Assembly (NCBI GenBank): GCA_027600665.1
Contig: JADGJL010000111.1
Location: 1 to 41,707 of the forward strand
Length of the DNA stretch: 41,707 bases
Reading direction: 5' to 3'
Source: Irineochytrium annulatum
Taxonomy: Eukaryota; Chytridiomycota; Chytridiomycetes; Chytridiales; Chytridiaceae
Shown piece after piece: positions 22,453 to 34,224 of this stretch (position 1 is its first letter; each line of letters opens with the position of its first letter). Under the pieces are notes generated by a model that saw only the letters and a list, made by a program, of their open reading frames with translations, ran no database searches and had not been told where the DNA came from. Made by a program: the position numbers and the translations under genes.

Positions 22453-25357
22453 ATGTCCTCGTTCATCCGCTTTCGGGCCCTCTCCGGCGCCCGCGACGAT
22501 GGCCCGCTGTGCTATCTTCTCCAAATAGATGACGCGAAGATCTTACTTGATTGCGGGTGGTCGGATAACTTCGACACCGACTGCCTTATCGCGTTGGCAG
22601 GGTACAGCCTTTACATATTCTAATCTTCCAATACAAGACCTATAAGCTCCGTTTCTCTCCTCCCACACAGGGTCGCGAAGCAGGCCGACGCCGTCCTGAT
22701 CTCCCATGCAGACCTGGATCATCTCGGAGCTTTCCCGTTCGTGTTTGCCGTCCAGCTATGGGAGGTGCCCCATCCGTTGGCTGACTCTTGTCCCATTGAG
22801 TGCAGGTACGCCGTCACGAAGCTCGGTTTATCATGCCCAGCGTACTCGACGTTCCCCGTCCACGACATTGGGCTCATGTGCATGTACGACGCGTATCAAT
22901 CCAAAAGGAACGTCGAGGACTTCACCGTGTTCACGGCGGCGGATATCGACGCGGCGTTTGGAGCGATAGTGCCTCTGAGGTACTCTCAACCCCTGTCACT
23001 GACAGGTCTGCTACCGGTTATCATCACACATTTATATTAATTGTGATAGGAAAATGCAAGGGCATAACAATAACAGCCTACAACGCGGGACACACGCTCG
23101 GTGGCACCATTTGGAAGATTAGGAAGGACACGGACGAGGTCGTTTACGCTGTGGATTACAATCACATGAAGGATAGGTGCGTAACTTTATTATTATCCCT
23201 CTAAAGTCGCCGCAGGCACCTTAACGGGACAGTTCTTTTGAGTGATCCTTTAAGGAGACCATCCATTTTGATTACAGACTGCTATAACATCACGACGCAG
23301 CTTAATTCACGTCGGCTAAGAGACGACGAGTTGAAATGTGAAGTTTCACTTGAAATCGAACGGCACTGACAGGTCTATAGCGCGCCTTTTGGACTCTTTA
23401 AGAAATCAAGCGAACATTCTTATCCCAGTGGAATCTGCTACTCGATCTCTGGAGGTTTTGCTTTTGGTCGTTCGCAGTCCCTAACTCGTTGGCAGCTTAC
23501 GTACCTCCTGGATGTGTTCTGGACGCAACTACCCGAATTGAACAAATACTCCCTCATGTTCCTTTCGAATCAGAGCGTCAGTACAATTAATGTCGCCAAG
23601 AGAATGCTGGAGTGGATGGGGGAGTCCATGTCCTCTCTACTTGGGCAGGATCGCAGGGCGCCGTTTGACTTCGCGTAAGTATAGAGCATTTTCTGTTCCT
23701 TTAAAATCCTTGTCTCATGTGTGCACCTTTATAGCCATTTGAAAACAATGCGATCTTTGGCGGAACTGGAGTCCATAACAGGGCCGAAAGTCATCCTCGC
23801 CTCGCTAAGCAGCTTGGACTGGGGATACGCTCATCAGCTTTTTGTCGACTGGTGCGCTTCGCGGCAAAATGTTGTAATACTTCCGGACCGCGGCCCTCCC
23901 AACTCGTTGGCGAGACGCCTTTATGATGAGTGCAGGAGCCTCAACACTCAACCAACGGACCCACTGCCGAACTTAAATTTTGATTTGAATTTGATGGTTT
24001 GGTGCTTACCCTCATAATATGCCCACTCATTTTCCTTTCCGCTAATTCGACTCTAGGAGCGACAGAAGGTGCCGTTGGCCGGGGATGAGCTAGCCCAATA
24101 CATGGCGAAGGAGGCGCTCCGACTTGAGAAGGAGAAGGAGCTCGAGGCGAGCCGCGCCAGGAGTATGATGGACGTGGAGAACGACAGCGAGCTGAGCGAC
24201 GACGACAACGAGGACGAGATCATGGCCGAGGGAGGCGTGATGGCCGGCGGCGAGGGTGGCCATAAGGCCGCCTCGAACCAGTTCGATATCTACGTCAAGG
24301 ACTCGATGAAGACGTCGTCGTTTTTCAAACAATCGCAGAGCTTCAAGATGTTCCCGTGCGTCGAGTATAGGGGCAGGGTGGATGATTATGGGGAGGCTGT
24401 GGATCCGTTGGCTTTCTCGTCTGGGGACGCCAGGATGGCGAATGAGGAGGAGGCAGCAGATGAGGTACAAGTCTTGTTTTTACCAATTTCACGTTTCTTC
24501 ATCGGTTGGTCGGACTGACTAAAAAACTCAGCTGCCCGCGTTGCCAGAGGTGGACCCTATTGTGAAGGAGCGGGACGACGTGCCCTCTAAGTACATATCG
24601 ACAACAATTAAGGTTGAGGTACGATGCAAGGCAGCCTTTATTGACTTCGAGGGCCGGAGTGATTCGAAGGCTATCAAAAACATTCTGCCCCAAGTTGCTG
24701 CGAGAAAGATTGTGGGTGGACGCGTTTTCCTTATATTTTTTTTTAATTTTTCCCTTCAGATATTTGTGCATGGTCCTGAGGAATGCATGGAGGCGACGCG
24801 GGAATTCTGCGCAGTGACGGATACGATGACAAAGGAGTGCTTCTTTGCGGACCCTAATGAGTGGATGAATGTGTCCTCGGCCACCAACATTTACCAGATC
24901 CGGCTGACGGATTCCCTGGCGAGCTCCCTCTCAGTTGCAAAGGTCGCTCGCGTCTTCATTTATACCTTTTGATTTGTTTAAATAACTTACATAACAACGC
25001 CAGATCAACGACTACGAGTTGGCCTACGTTACGGGCATCTGCCGAGTTCAGCGGGCGGACCCAGACGACCCAACGGCGCCCACGGCAATGCCGGTCCTCG
25101 ACCTCGTCCCCGCGGAACAGCGGAGGTCCCACCCGCCTGTCATCGTCGGCGACCTGCGCCTGTCTGAGTTTCGGAGGACGCTTATCCAGAACGGGTTTGA
25201 GGCCGAGTTTGTGGCAGGTGTCCTTGTCGTGAATAGGTCGCTCTACGTCAGGAGATCACAACAGGGACGGCTGTTGATTGAGGGGCCGTACGGAGGGGAT
25301 TACCACAAATTAAGAAAGTTGTTGTATGCCTCGACCGAGATTGCGATTTTGATGTAG
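22453..25357 (+). CDS. CPSF2: Cleavage and polyadenylation specificity factor subunit 2 (CPSF100/Cft2)
   Basis: Twelve exons give 767 residues (human 782): 22453-22601, 22671-22736, 22806-23005, 23050-23176, 23216-23337, 23381-23454, 23496-23674, 23735-23996, 24057-24464, 24532-24711, 24760-24942 and 25004-25357. All are GT-AG and in phase. Landmarks are [18 protein letters not shown], the degenerate HxHxDH-like [25 protein letters not shown], the beta-CASP part ([20 protein letters not shown]), an acidic linker, [17 protein letters not shown], and the tail [14 protein letters not shown]. As in the family, the metallo-beta-lactamase motif has drifted, fitting a non-catalytic partner of the CPSF73 endonuclease in nuclear pre-mRNA 3' processing. 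Confidence 0.97.
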
Positions 25358-26058
25358 TAGGCTGAAGGGTGTGGGAGTGGATTCAGTGTTGCAGTAGAAT
25401 GATTTAGGCACAGTCTTTATTGCGGGGTGGAAGTAAACCAACCGTACATGACAGCCGCACTGTATAACGGACAATGCGGAAAACCTCCCTATAAAGGTAG
25501 TGACAGCCTCAAACGAGATAGAAGACTTTCTTACTGTAAATACCGGCAAGAAATTCTTAACGAAGCAAATAACAGAAATGAGGAATAATGCTTGAAAACT
25601 AGAGCCACATCAGAAGAGCAAACCTTGAAATGAGAGGGAAAAAGTACAGACTGAAACAATCCGTTTCAACGTTCTAAAAAAAATAGAGAAAAGCAAAGTC
25701 GCCAGCAACCCCGAGAAAAAGGAACAGTGAGGGAGCCAGAGAGGAAATAAAAGTTACGAGTTTAATAACTAAGCGGGCACTTAAAGCATATAATTGACAT
25801 CTTTGCAGAAATGAAAGAGGAGTCCACTGAGGCAAATACGTGACACGACAATAAGCGAAACAGCGAGCCAGAGAACGAAAGGAAGAGCCAAAGAGGAAGA
25901 AACAAAGGCAAAGGAAGACGGTACGCTACAATAATTATCACCTTCATGAACGGAGGAGACAATGAAGAGGAATGTATTTTTCGAGAAGGAGGAAGGGGCA
26001 AAAGAAAAACAGGGGTGAACTTGATTTGCAGGGTTGACGGGCTCCAAATACATCCAGA
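25358..26058. other. A-rich intergenic region between convergent genes
   Basis: The 701 bp between the CPSF2 stop and the SH3-membrane-protein stop are A/G-rich on the plus strand with A-runs near 25675. They should hold two 3' UTRs. Frames here have no family signature. Confidence 0.6.
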
Positions 26059-27606
26059 TCACTTGTAGTAATCCTCCGGCTTCCTCCCCGCTGCCATGAA
26101 CAGCGCCACGCTCTCGGGCCTCTGCAGACTCTTCACCCTCTTGCTCCTCTCTTCTGTCGTCGTCCCGGACCCCTGACCCCTCGTGAGCGTCCGGTCGGCC
26201 GAGTCCAAGCACCCGACGGGCACCATACCATCCTCCCCGACCTTCGACCCTCCCTCGTGAGCCCTCCTGGACCTTACGACGCGCGCGAGGCACCAGCCGT
26301 CGCCGTAGGACTCGAGCAGGACGACCTGGTCGCCAGGGCTGAGCGTGAGCTCGTCCTCGAGGGAGGCGCGGTGCTGGTGGATGACGCGGAGGCGGGCGCC
26401 GGGGACCATGATGTCCTCCTTCGAGCGTGGGCTCGTGGGTGTGGTCGGGGAGGTGGCGCCGGCGGCGGAGGAGGAGACGGTGGAGGCGGCGGCGGCGGCG
26501 CCGGCAGAGGGGGTCGTCCACCAGAGGAGGGAGGTGCGTTTGTTGTCCTGCGCGGCGGGGGCGAGCTGGGAGCGGTTATAGGTGCCGTTCTTGTTGAGGG
26601 TGCCGGTGGAGGACTCGTTGTTGCGGCCGATGGTGTTGGTTAGGCGGGCGCTCGAGCCGTAGGAGGACTCGTTGTCGCGCTTCATGGAGCCGTAGGGGGG
26701 GAGGGTACCGGTCCGGTTGACCGGGTCGAGGGTAGATGACATCTCGGCGTTGTTGGGGGTGCCGATGGACATGCCTTGAAAAAAGCCAATGCTGGTCAGC
26801 GTTTTTCATCAAAACTGTAGCATATCCTCCAATCCCTCACCATCCTTCTTGTTGAACTTGGAGAACATAGAGGAAATAGAACTGCCGTTCCTCTTCTTCC
26901 TGTAGACGAAGTAACCAATGACCGCGATGGCGGCGAGGATGCCAAGACCTCCAATGACCGCCGCCACGATGTAAGGGACGGCCGAAGGGCTGGAGCCTCC
27001 AGAGCCCGTGTTATTGCCGTCTAAAGTAGAACCAAGTGACGCGGTGGTAATGTTCCACGTCAGGCCGTTGAAAGCCGGAGCAAAAACAAGGACGTCCAAG
27101 ATCTGATTAGGAGCAAGATTGGTGTCGTTGGATTTGATAAAGTACACCTAGGAAAATTTAGTAAGTCCTTGACCCTTCCACTGCCCTAGCATTCCCAGAC
27201 TTGTGTTCAAATTGATTACCTGGCCGCTCGTCGCATTCACGACGCCGACGGACGACTTCCCGTCCGGCAGCGTCACCGCCGCCAGCGATGACCCAAACTT
27301 GCCCTGGCACCCGATTTGCACCCATGCGGAGATGTTGTACGGCAGCGAGTTCTGGATGGTAAAGGTGTACAGGTTGTTGTCCTGGGCCTTCGGGGGCGAG
27401 CAGGGGACAGTGGGGACGGTCGAAACGGTGGTGAGCGATCCAGTGGCCGTCGGCACCATGGGCGCCATCGACGTCATCTGGGCGGTCTGCAATGTTGCGA
27501 CTGCTGCTGTGGATGTTGGTAGGATGGGGGCTGAGGAGGTAGACTGAGCGACGGCCCCCTTCAGGAGGGCAGCGGCGGCCAGCAGCGAGATGGTCGATGC
27601 AATCAT
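26059..27606 (-). CDS. Single-pass membrane protein with cytoplasmic SH3 domain (Fus1/Sho1-like layout)
   Basis: Three exons give 469 residues: 27606-27220, 27147-26841 and 26774-26059. The N terminus MIASTISLLAAAALLKGAVA is a signal peptide. It is followed by a Ser/Thr/Pro-rich stretch, then a compact extracellular module of about 110 residues with two Cys (PCSPPKAQ..., IGCQGKFGSS) and several N-glycosylation sites (NIS, NAT, NDT, NIT). A transmembrane helix (VPYIVAAVIGGLGILAAIAV) and a basic stop-transfer (YRKKR) come next. The cytoplasmic part is Ser/Thr/Asn-rich and has one SH3 domain near the C terminus (ARLRVIHQHRASLEDELTLS, GDGWCLARVV, MVPVGCLDS). A surface sensor or polarity scaffold is inferred from layout; I cannot name an orthologue. 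An in-frame ATG further upstream exists, but only the start at 27606 gives a good signal peptide. Confidence 0.8.
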
Positions 27607-28006
27607 AGCGTCCGGTCTAAGTCTAAGTTCGGGCGATGAGGCGGCCGGGGGGATAGGATCGACGTCGGCGAGTCCGTCGTCGTCGTTGGCGTCGTCTTTG
27701 TTTTCTGGCGGGCGTGGGTTGGTCGGTGGTGTCCTCTTTCCTAGACGTCCGCGTTTGTGGGAGGCCTTTGCCAGCAAACTCTGAATTGACTGAGAGTGCG
27801 GAGAGCGAGGCGTTTCACCGACCATGTCGTAGTTAATATGAGCCTGGCTTGCGGCACAATCGATCATTGGAGTCGCCGTCGCACAGCACACAGAAAAAGA
27901 AAAGAAATGAACGAAGAACGCATGGATGGGGTTTGTGCAAAATTAATGTGATAAATTATTATTATCTATTTTCGTGCTTGCGAACAGTGAGCGTCCTCAG
28001 CCGCTG
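27607..28006. other. Intergenic region upstream of the SH3 membrane protein
   Basis: This 400-bp interval holds the promoter of the SH3 protein and the 3' end of GUF1, both on the minus strand. A frame continuing upstream of the chosen start is open to about 27891, so a longer N terminus cannot be excluded. An AT-rich stretch lies near 27945-27972. Confidence 0.5.
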
Positions 28007-30254
28007 CTACGCGCGCTTGATCAACGAGAAGAAAGCCTCGCGAGGCAGCTCGATGCCGCCAGCTACTGACTTCATTCGCTTCTTTCCCGCCTTCTGCTTT
28101 TCGAGCAGCTTCTTTTTACGCGTGATGTCTCCTCCATACAGTTTGGCTGTTACGTCTTTTCGGAGTGCCGACAAACTCTCCCTGGCCACTACGCGGCCAT
28201 TCACCGCGCCCTGAATGATGATTTCCACTAGTTGCCTGCGTAAAGTACGTTGATTAAAGTGGGCGAGAATAACTATTCTTACCGATCAATAACTTTCTTA
28301 AGTCGAGTCACCCAGTCTTTAGCGACTCTATCCGCGGCATCTTTGTGTGCAATGGTTGCAAGCGCGTCGACGGGTTTCCCATTCAGCAAGATGTTGACCT
28401 TAACTAGTTCCGCCTGATCTCATAGCTTGAATTTACGCACCAAAAAAAAAACAAAAAAAGAAAGTCTGTTGCACAAAAAAGTACAAACCTCTTGATAGCC
28501 AACCTCCTCATAATCGAACGACGCGTAGCCTTGCGACTTCGACTTTAACGCGTCGTAAAAGTCGACAAGAATCTCGGCCATAGGTATCCGACATTTCAAC
28601 ATGGTCCTCGACTCATCAATCAAGGTCGACTCCATTCTCTCGGCCCGGTGCGACGAGCACAGCTCCATCATGGCGCCAGTGTACGCGTTTGGGAAAATGA
28701 GCGTCGCGGCCACGATAGGCTCGCTGAAGCACCGCACGTCCGCCAGCTCCTTCACCTCGGGGAACTCGGAGGGGTTCTTAATAATCTTCTCCTCCCCGAC
28801 CACCTTCCCGCCCTTGGGGTGGTACGTGATCCGGTATGGCACCGTCGGCGACGTGTTGATGACGTCGGCCTTGTGCTCCTCCTCCAAACGCTGCGAGAAG
28901 ACGTCCTGGTGCAGCAGGCCCAGGAAGCCCAGGCGGAACCCCTGCCCCAGCGCCATGGACGTCTCCCTGGATACTGACACGGACGCGTCGTTAAGCGTCA
29001 GCCTATCCAGTGCGTCCTGGAGCTTCCCAAATTCCGTCGAATCCACGGGGAACAAACCCGAGAACACGACCGACTTCGCGGGCCGGAACCCCTCGAGCGG
29101 CTCCACGGGCCTGCCCTCGAGGTAGAACGTGTCCCCGATGAGCGCGTCGCGCGTCGTCTTCATGCCGAGAAACAGGTAGCCGACCTGCCCCGCCTGCAGG
29201 GAAGTCGTCGCTTGGTGCTCCGGGTGCATAATGCCAAGCTCCGTCACCTCGTACGAGAGGCCCGAATGGGTAGACGTAACCTTCTGGCCGCGCTTTATCT
29301 TGCCTTGCTTGACGGCCACGAGGCAGACGACGCCCTGGTAGGCGTCGTACCAAGTGTCGAAGAGCATCGCTTTGAAGTCACCGTCCACCGAGCCCGATGG
29401 CGCTGGCGTCCGGTCCACAATCGTCGTCAGCAGCTTTTCAACCTAAAAGTGCAACCTCCATCAGTAAAGCGCTCCGACCGGTCGAACAGAAGGAAGGAAG
29501 AAAAAGAAGAGAGCAAAACCATCATCGGTCGACCTCTCGCTCAGTACATTGAGACCAGTCTTCGCGGACACCGCCACGATATCGTCCGCCGGCAACTCAA
29601 ACGCCGCCTCTAGCTGACCTTTAACCTTTTCCGGCTCGGCGCCGGGCAAGTCGACCTTATTTAACGCGGGTACGATCGCCAGCCCCTCCCCAAACGCCAA
29701 ATAGAAGTTCGACACCGTCTGCGCCTGTATCCCCTGTGCCGCATCAACCAGCAGCACGCAGCCCTGGCACGCGGCCAGACTCCTCGACACCTCGTACGAG
29801 AAGTCTACGTGTCCTGGCGTGTCGATGAGGTTCAGGAGGTACGTCCTCCCGTCCGTGTGAGTGTGGAACATCGAGACGGACTGCGCCTTGACGGTGATTC
29901 CGCGCTCGCGCTCGACGTTGAGCTTGTCGAGGACCCGTGGCCGGCCAGCGTCACGCTTGATCGTGCCGGTGAGCTCGAGGAGGCGGTCGGAGAGGGTGCT
30001 CTTGCCGTGGTCGATGTGTGCGATGATAGAGAAGGAGCGGATCAGGTCGGGCGCGTACTGGCTTATGTCCTTTTGGGAGCGGTCATCGGAAGAGTCCCAT
30101 AGCCTTGGAAGCGCAGAGATGGACTCACAAGCTCCTTTTGGGACGAATAAAACCGCAACGGTGGTCGCCGCCATCGACCGAGTTGAATGTCGACCCCATA
30201 AAAGAGGTGGAGTCTACCTCGGCCCTGGGCGGGGGAGGGGCAACGAGCGATCAT
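28007..30254 (-). CDS. GUF1: Mitochondrial translation factor GUF1 (LepA/EF4 family GTPase)
   Basis: Five exons give 653 residues: 30254-30129, 30069-29548, 29442-28489, 28413-28283 and 28235-28007. GTPase motifs are AHIDHGKST (G1), [10 protein letters not shown] (G2), DTPGH (G3), NKVD (G4) and SAKTGLN (G5). The LepA-specific C-terminal domain is intact ([31 protein letters not shown]). The family binds mitochondrial ribosomes and remobilises stalled elongation complexes. I chose the ATG at 30254 and a 59-nt first intron (GTGAGT...AAAAG), because this yields an Arg-rich, acid-poor presequence (ending RFYSSQKEL) joined to [14 protein letters not shown] simple frame from an ATG at 30174 is also open, but reads through that intron and gives a poorer presequence. 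Confidence 0.95.
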
Positions 30255-31157
30255 GCAGGCGCGAAGATCGCGTGTTTGACGACGGTGGAACTTGACAACT
30301 TCTACCTTCCACTCGATAGGCGGGTTGAGTTTCATTCAAGCTCCTGCCACCCCACGAGCCACCAACTGAGAAGTCAGTTCTCGCCTCGTTGAAGAGGATG
30401 AGGCTTGATAATGACGCTCGTAGCTTAGAAACCGGCGTCGCTCTGTTTTGATGAGATGAATTGCTCGCTAGAAGATTGGGTTGGGATGGTTGGAGCATAC
30501 GGCGTGGACATATACAATCCTTAGCAAGCAATGTTGTAGAATTCGTTATATGCAGCTTTGGTCGTCAGAAGAAAACGATCAGTTCTCAAATTTCTTTGGG
30601 TCATCTTGCAACGGAGTTATATTGTGTGCAGCCGGGTTTGAACGACACACCTTGTTAGAGGATGGGTTTAATTCTTGGTTTGCACGGATGGAAGGAAGAA
30701 GATCTGAAAGATTCGAGCAAGAACGGCGACGTCAAAAGCCAGTAACGATTATCGCCGGCGCCATGTCGATATGTATTTTTTTTCTCGGGAAGAGGTTTTA
30801 CGATGTCTGACAACAACCGCTTGCACTTGGAGACCGTTGTTAATGCCTGGTACCGGAATGCTAAATTTTGTGTGGTGAAACTATCGCCTCTAGCTGGGAA
30901 CCTAGGGGACAAATGAAAATCAGAGTTTGGGCAATGAAAGGGCGGCTTTATATCTAGCAAGCCATAATTTCCTTTCTCCTCCGAATACGAATGGTATCTT
31001 CGCGTGAAGTTCTCAGCGTAGTCTACAGCGAGAGCGATGTGTGATCCTGACAACTGTCACAACACTGTCAAAGTCCCGACCTTTGCACCAGTTGCGGCTC
31101 GTCTCCCTACGCTCCGTCACATCGCCTCAAGGACCCGGACCCGTCGCGCCCGTCCCG
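30255..31157. other. Intergenic region between divergent GUF1 and XPD
   Basis: This 903-bp interval is unusually long for the window and should hold two promoters. It contains one short plus-strand frame with a possible membrane helix (listed separately) and a 132-codon minus-strand frame (30655-31053) that lacks an ATG start and any signature. Confidence 0.5.
30688..30810 (+). CDS. Possible 40-residue single-helix membrane microprotein
   Basis: From the ATG at 30688 the frame reads MEGRRSERFEQERRRQKPV, then a hydrophobic stretch TIIAGAMSICIFFLGKRFY, and a stop. An Arg/Glu-rich N terminus plus a short C-terminal helix fits tail-anchored or small mitochondrial inner-membrane proteins. The frame is open further upstream to 30481 without an obvious start. 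No family is recognised and it may be chance; coding is not shown. Confidence 0.2.
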   Translation: MEGRRSERFEQERRRQKPVTIIAGAMSICIFFLGKRFYDV

Positions 31158-34100
31158 ATGAAGTTTTATCTCGATGACCTGGAGGTTCTATTCCCGTATG
31201 ACTACATCTACCCGGAACAATACGCGTACATGCGCGACATGAAGCGGGCTTTGGACGCAAAGGTTTGGATACAGAATTCTCACCTTGGATGACGTAGCGA
31301 AGGGTCATTGCCTATTGGAAATGCCTTCAGGGACCGGGAAGACCGTGTCACTCTTGTCCCTGATTGTCGCGTATCAGCAGGTGGCGTAGTAGACTTCATT
31401 GCGAGAGCTTCTCACACATCTCCGCATCACAGCACTATCCGGAGAAGCGCAAGCTCATCTACTGCTCCCGTACCGTCCCCGAGATCGAGAAAGCGCTTGC
31501 CGAGCTGAAGCGCCTGATCGAGTATCGCGAGAAGCAGCGTGGCGTTAAAGAAAACTTCCTAGGCCTGGGTTTGACGTCGCGTCGGAACCTTTGCGTGCAT
31601 CCCACGGTCTCGCAGGAGCGATTCGGACCTAAGGTCGACGCGAGGTGCAGGAGCCTCACGGCGTCTTGGGTGCGGGAGTCGGCCAAGGCGGATGAAGGGT
31701 CGGTGGAGCTTTGCGAGTATTTTGAGAACCTGGAGTCCGCGGAGGCGACGGCGGCGATTCCCTATGGGGTGTACACGCTCGATGAGCTGAAGAAGTTCGG
31801 GCAGGTCAAGAAGTATTGCCCCTATTTCTTATCCCGCAGGATGGTAGTTTCAATTGGTTTCTTGTTGAATGCTTTTCAGCTCACACACTATTGCAATTAG
31901 ATTCCGTTCGCGAACGTGGTCATCTATAGCTACCACTACCTTCTGGACCCGAAGGTGGCCGAGCTTGTGTCAAAGGAGCTTTCAAAGGACTGCATTGTTG
32001 TTTTCGACGAGGCGCACAATATTGGTATATGTCCAGCGGTGTGTAAATCAAACAAAAACGCTAACAGGCGGCAAAAGATAACGTCTGCACGGAGTCTTTG
32101 AGTATTGACCTGACGCGGCCGATTCTTGACGCAAGCGCGAGGAGTATTGTCGCCTTGAACAACAAAATTTTGGAGTACGTTTCTCAACGGTTTCTCTTAC
32201 GTCGTTGACTGTATAGTGCAGGCTGAAGGAAAGCAATTCGGAGAAGCTGCAAAACGAATATACAAGGCTGGTTGAAGGCCTCCGGCAGGCCCAAGAACAG
32301 CGTGACGCGGACGAAATCATGGCCAATCCAGGTTTCGTAGTTGAGAGTTTCGTGGTCGGAGCTAAGTTAGCCCTCCAGTCTTACCCGACGATCTCTTGGA
32401 GGAAGCAGTTCCGGGAAGCATTCGCAGAGCGGAGCACTTTGTCGCATTCCTACGACGCTTTATCGAATATTTGAAGGTGTGATGTAGCCTATTTCCCATC
32501 CGATTTCGATATTTTGACAGCGCTAGACCCGTATGAGAGTCATGCACGTCGTTGCAGAGAGCCCGACGTCTTTTTTGCAACACGTGAAGGAATTGACGCT
32601 GATAGAGAAGAAGCCTTTAAGGTATTTGTTGAAATGTTGCAAAATGCTGTTCCCTAAACGGCCTGTAGGTTTTGTTCTGAGAGACTTTCGTCTCTCATCA
32701 GGACTCTTGAGCTAGCCGACCTAAGCGACTACGGTTCTTTGTCCAAAGTTGCGGCGTTTGCGACGTTGGTGTCGAGCTATCAAAAAGGTAAACCTCGCAA
32801 CGTTACGGTATGTCGATTTTAAATGGCGGCAGGGTTTTTGTTAATTTTAGAGCCGTTCGAGAACGATCACGATACTATTCCAAACCCGGTTTTGCATTTA
32901 GTGTAAGGAGATTAGCACGGTTAGTTTTTGACGGTTGGGCAGATGTTTAGATGCGACCATCGCCATGAAGCCCGTGTTTGAAAGGTTTAGCTCAGTTATC
33001 ATCACGTCCGGGACGCTATCGCCTATGGATTTGTATCCGACATTGTTGGGGTTTAGGCCCGCAGTCGTCCAGAGTTACCAGATGTCGCTAACCCGGACTT
33101 GTTTTCTCCCACTGGTAATAATTCTAAAGAATGTATATACGTCCGTACTCTAAAGCATATCTTTCAGACGATCACGCGTGGCAGCGATCAGGTCGCTGTA
33201 AGCTCCAAGTTCGAAGTCCGCAACGACGTCGCCGTCGTACGGAATTACGGCAACATCTTAATCGAGTTTGCGCGCGTGGTCCCCGACGGCCTTGTGTGCT
33301 TCTTCCCCAGTTACCTGTACCTTGAATCTATCGTGGCCTCGTGGAATGAGCTGGTAATTGCTTTGTTGAAATGAATTGTATGTATTTAATTCGAGTTACC
33401 AGGGTATGTTGCAAGACGTTCTGAAATATAAGCTCGTATTTATCGAAACGCCCGATGCCGCTGAGACCACGCTTGCTCTCGAGAATTATCGGAAGGTAGA
33501 AACCGCGACTTTCCTGCAGCCAATTAACGTCATGAAGGCCTGTAATAATGGCCGCGGAGCAGTGTTGTTATCCGTCGCTCGAGGGAAGGTATCGGAAGGA
33601 GTCGATTTCGATCACAATTACGGGCGCGCAGTGATTCTATTTGGGATTCCTTATCAGGTTTGTTCGCGAAGACCCGTTTCTCAACTAAATCGCCGTCACT
33701 GCAGTATACAGAAAGTCGTATTTTAAAAGTAACGCTGCCACGTGATTCCGCGGGATTGACTTCTCTATGCATGTAGGCGCGGCTGGAATACCTTCGTGAT
33801 AACTCCCGGATTCGGGAGAACGATTTTCTCACCTTTGACGCCATGCGCCACGGTGCTCAATGCGTCGGTCGTGTCCTTCGAGGAAAGACGGATTACGGGC
33901 TCATGGTGTTCGCCGATAAGGTACGTTTTTATCACTTGCCGCATGTACTTGATCCCCGCTCATGAACGTTTAAAATAGCGGTTTGCAAGGGCGGATAAGA
34001 GGTCCAAATTACCAAAGTGGATCACAGCTGAGATGTCGGAGGCGTGGATCAACATGTCGACGGATATGGCGGTGGCAACCGCGAAGAAATTTTTGCGGTC

Positions 34101-34224
34101 TATGGCCCAACCTTTTGACCACTCGCAGCTTGGGGTGTCGTTGTGGGACGAGAAAATGGTCATGGAGCACCAGAGAAAGTCGAAGACGGCGGCAACGGTG
34201 GATGCTATGGATATCGGTCCTTAA
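31158..34224 (+). CDS. ERCC2: TFIIH helicase XPD/Rad3 (ERCC2)
   Basis: About fifteen exons encode a full-length XPD orthologue, from [20 protein letters not shown] to a stop at 34224. Walker A is [14 protein letters not shown] and Walker B is FDEAHNI (DEAH). The four Fe-S cysteines are present: NLCVHP, RCRSL, ELCEYF and KKYCPYF. Later helicase motifs are [25 protein letters not shown] and [15 protein letters not shown]. It is the 5'-3' helicase of TFIIH used in nucleotide excision repair and transcription initiation. One exon is only 24 nt long (33705-33728), and the 42-nt intron before [11 protein letters not shown] has no stop and is a multiple of three. At the motif VI position most XPDs have GRAIRGK; here the sequence is GRVLRGK. 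Confidence 0.97.
33705..33728 (+). other. 24-nt microexon in XPD
   Basis: Eight codons (YTESRILK) are flanked by ..CACTGCAG and GTAACG. Without it the product would lack the family segment YTQSRILKARLEYL between helicase motifs V and VI; with it the preceding GIPYQ and following ARLEYL join in phase. Confidence 0.85.

Noticed and set aside
26257..26643. Gly/Ala/Glu-rich plus-strand frames opposite the SH3 protein
   Set aside because: Low-complexity antisense of a Ser/Ala/Thr-rich coding exon; the minus strand has a clear SH3 domain.
30655..31053. 132-codon minus-strand frame between GUF1 and XPD
   Set aside because: It has no ATG start, no family signature and no sensible splice partner.
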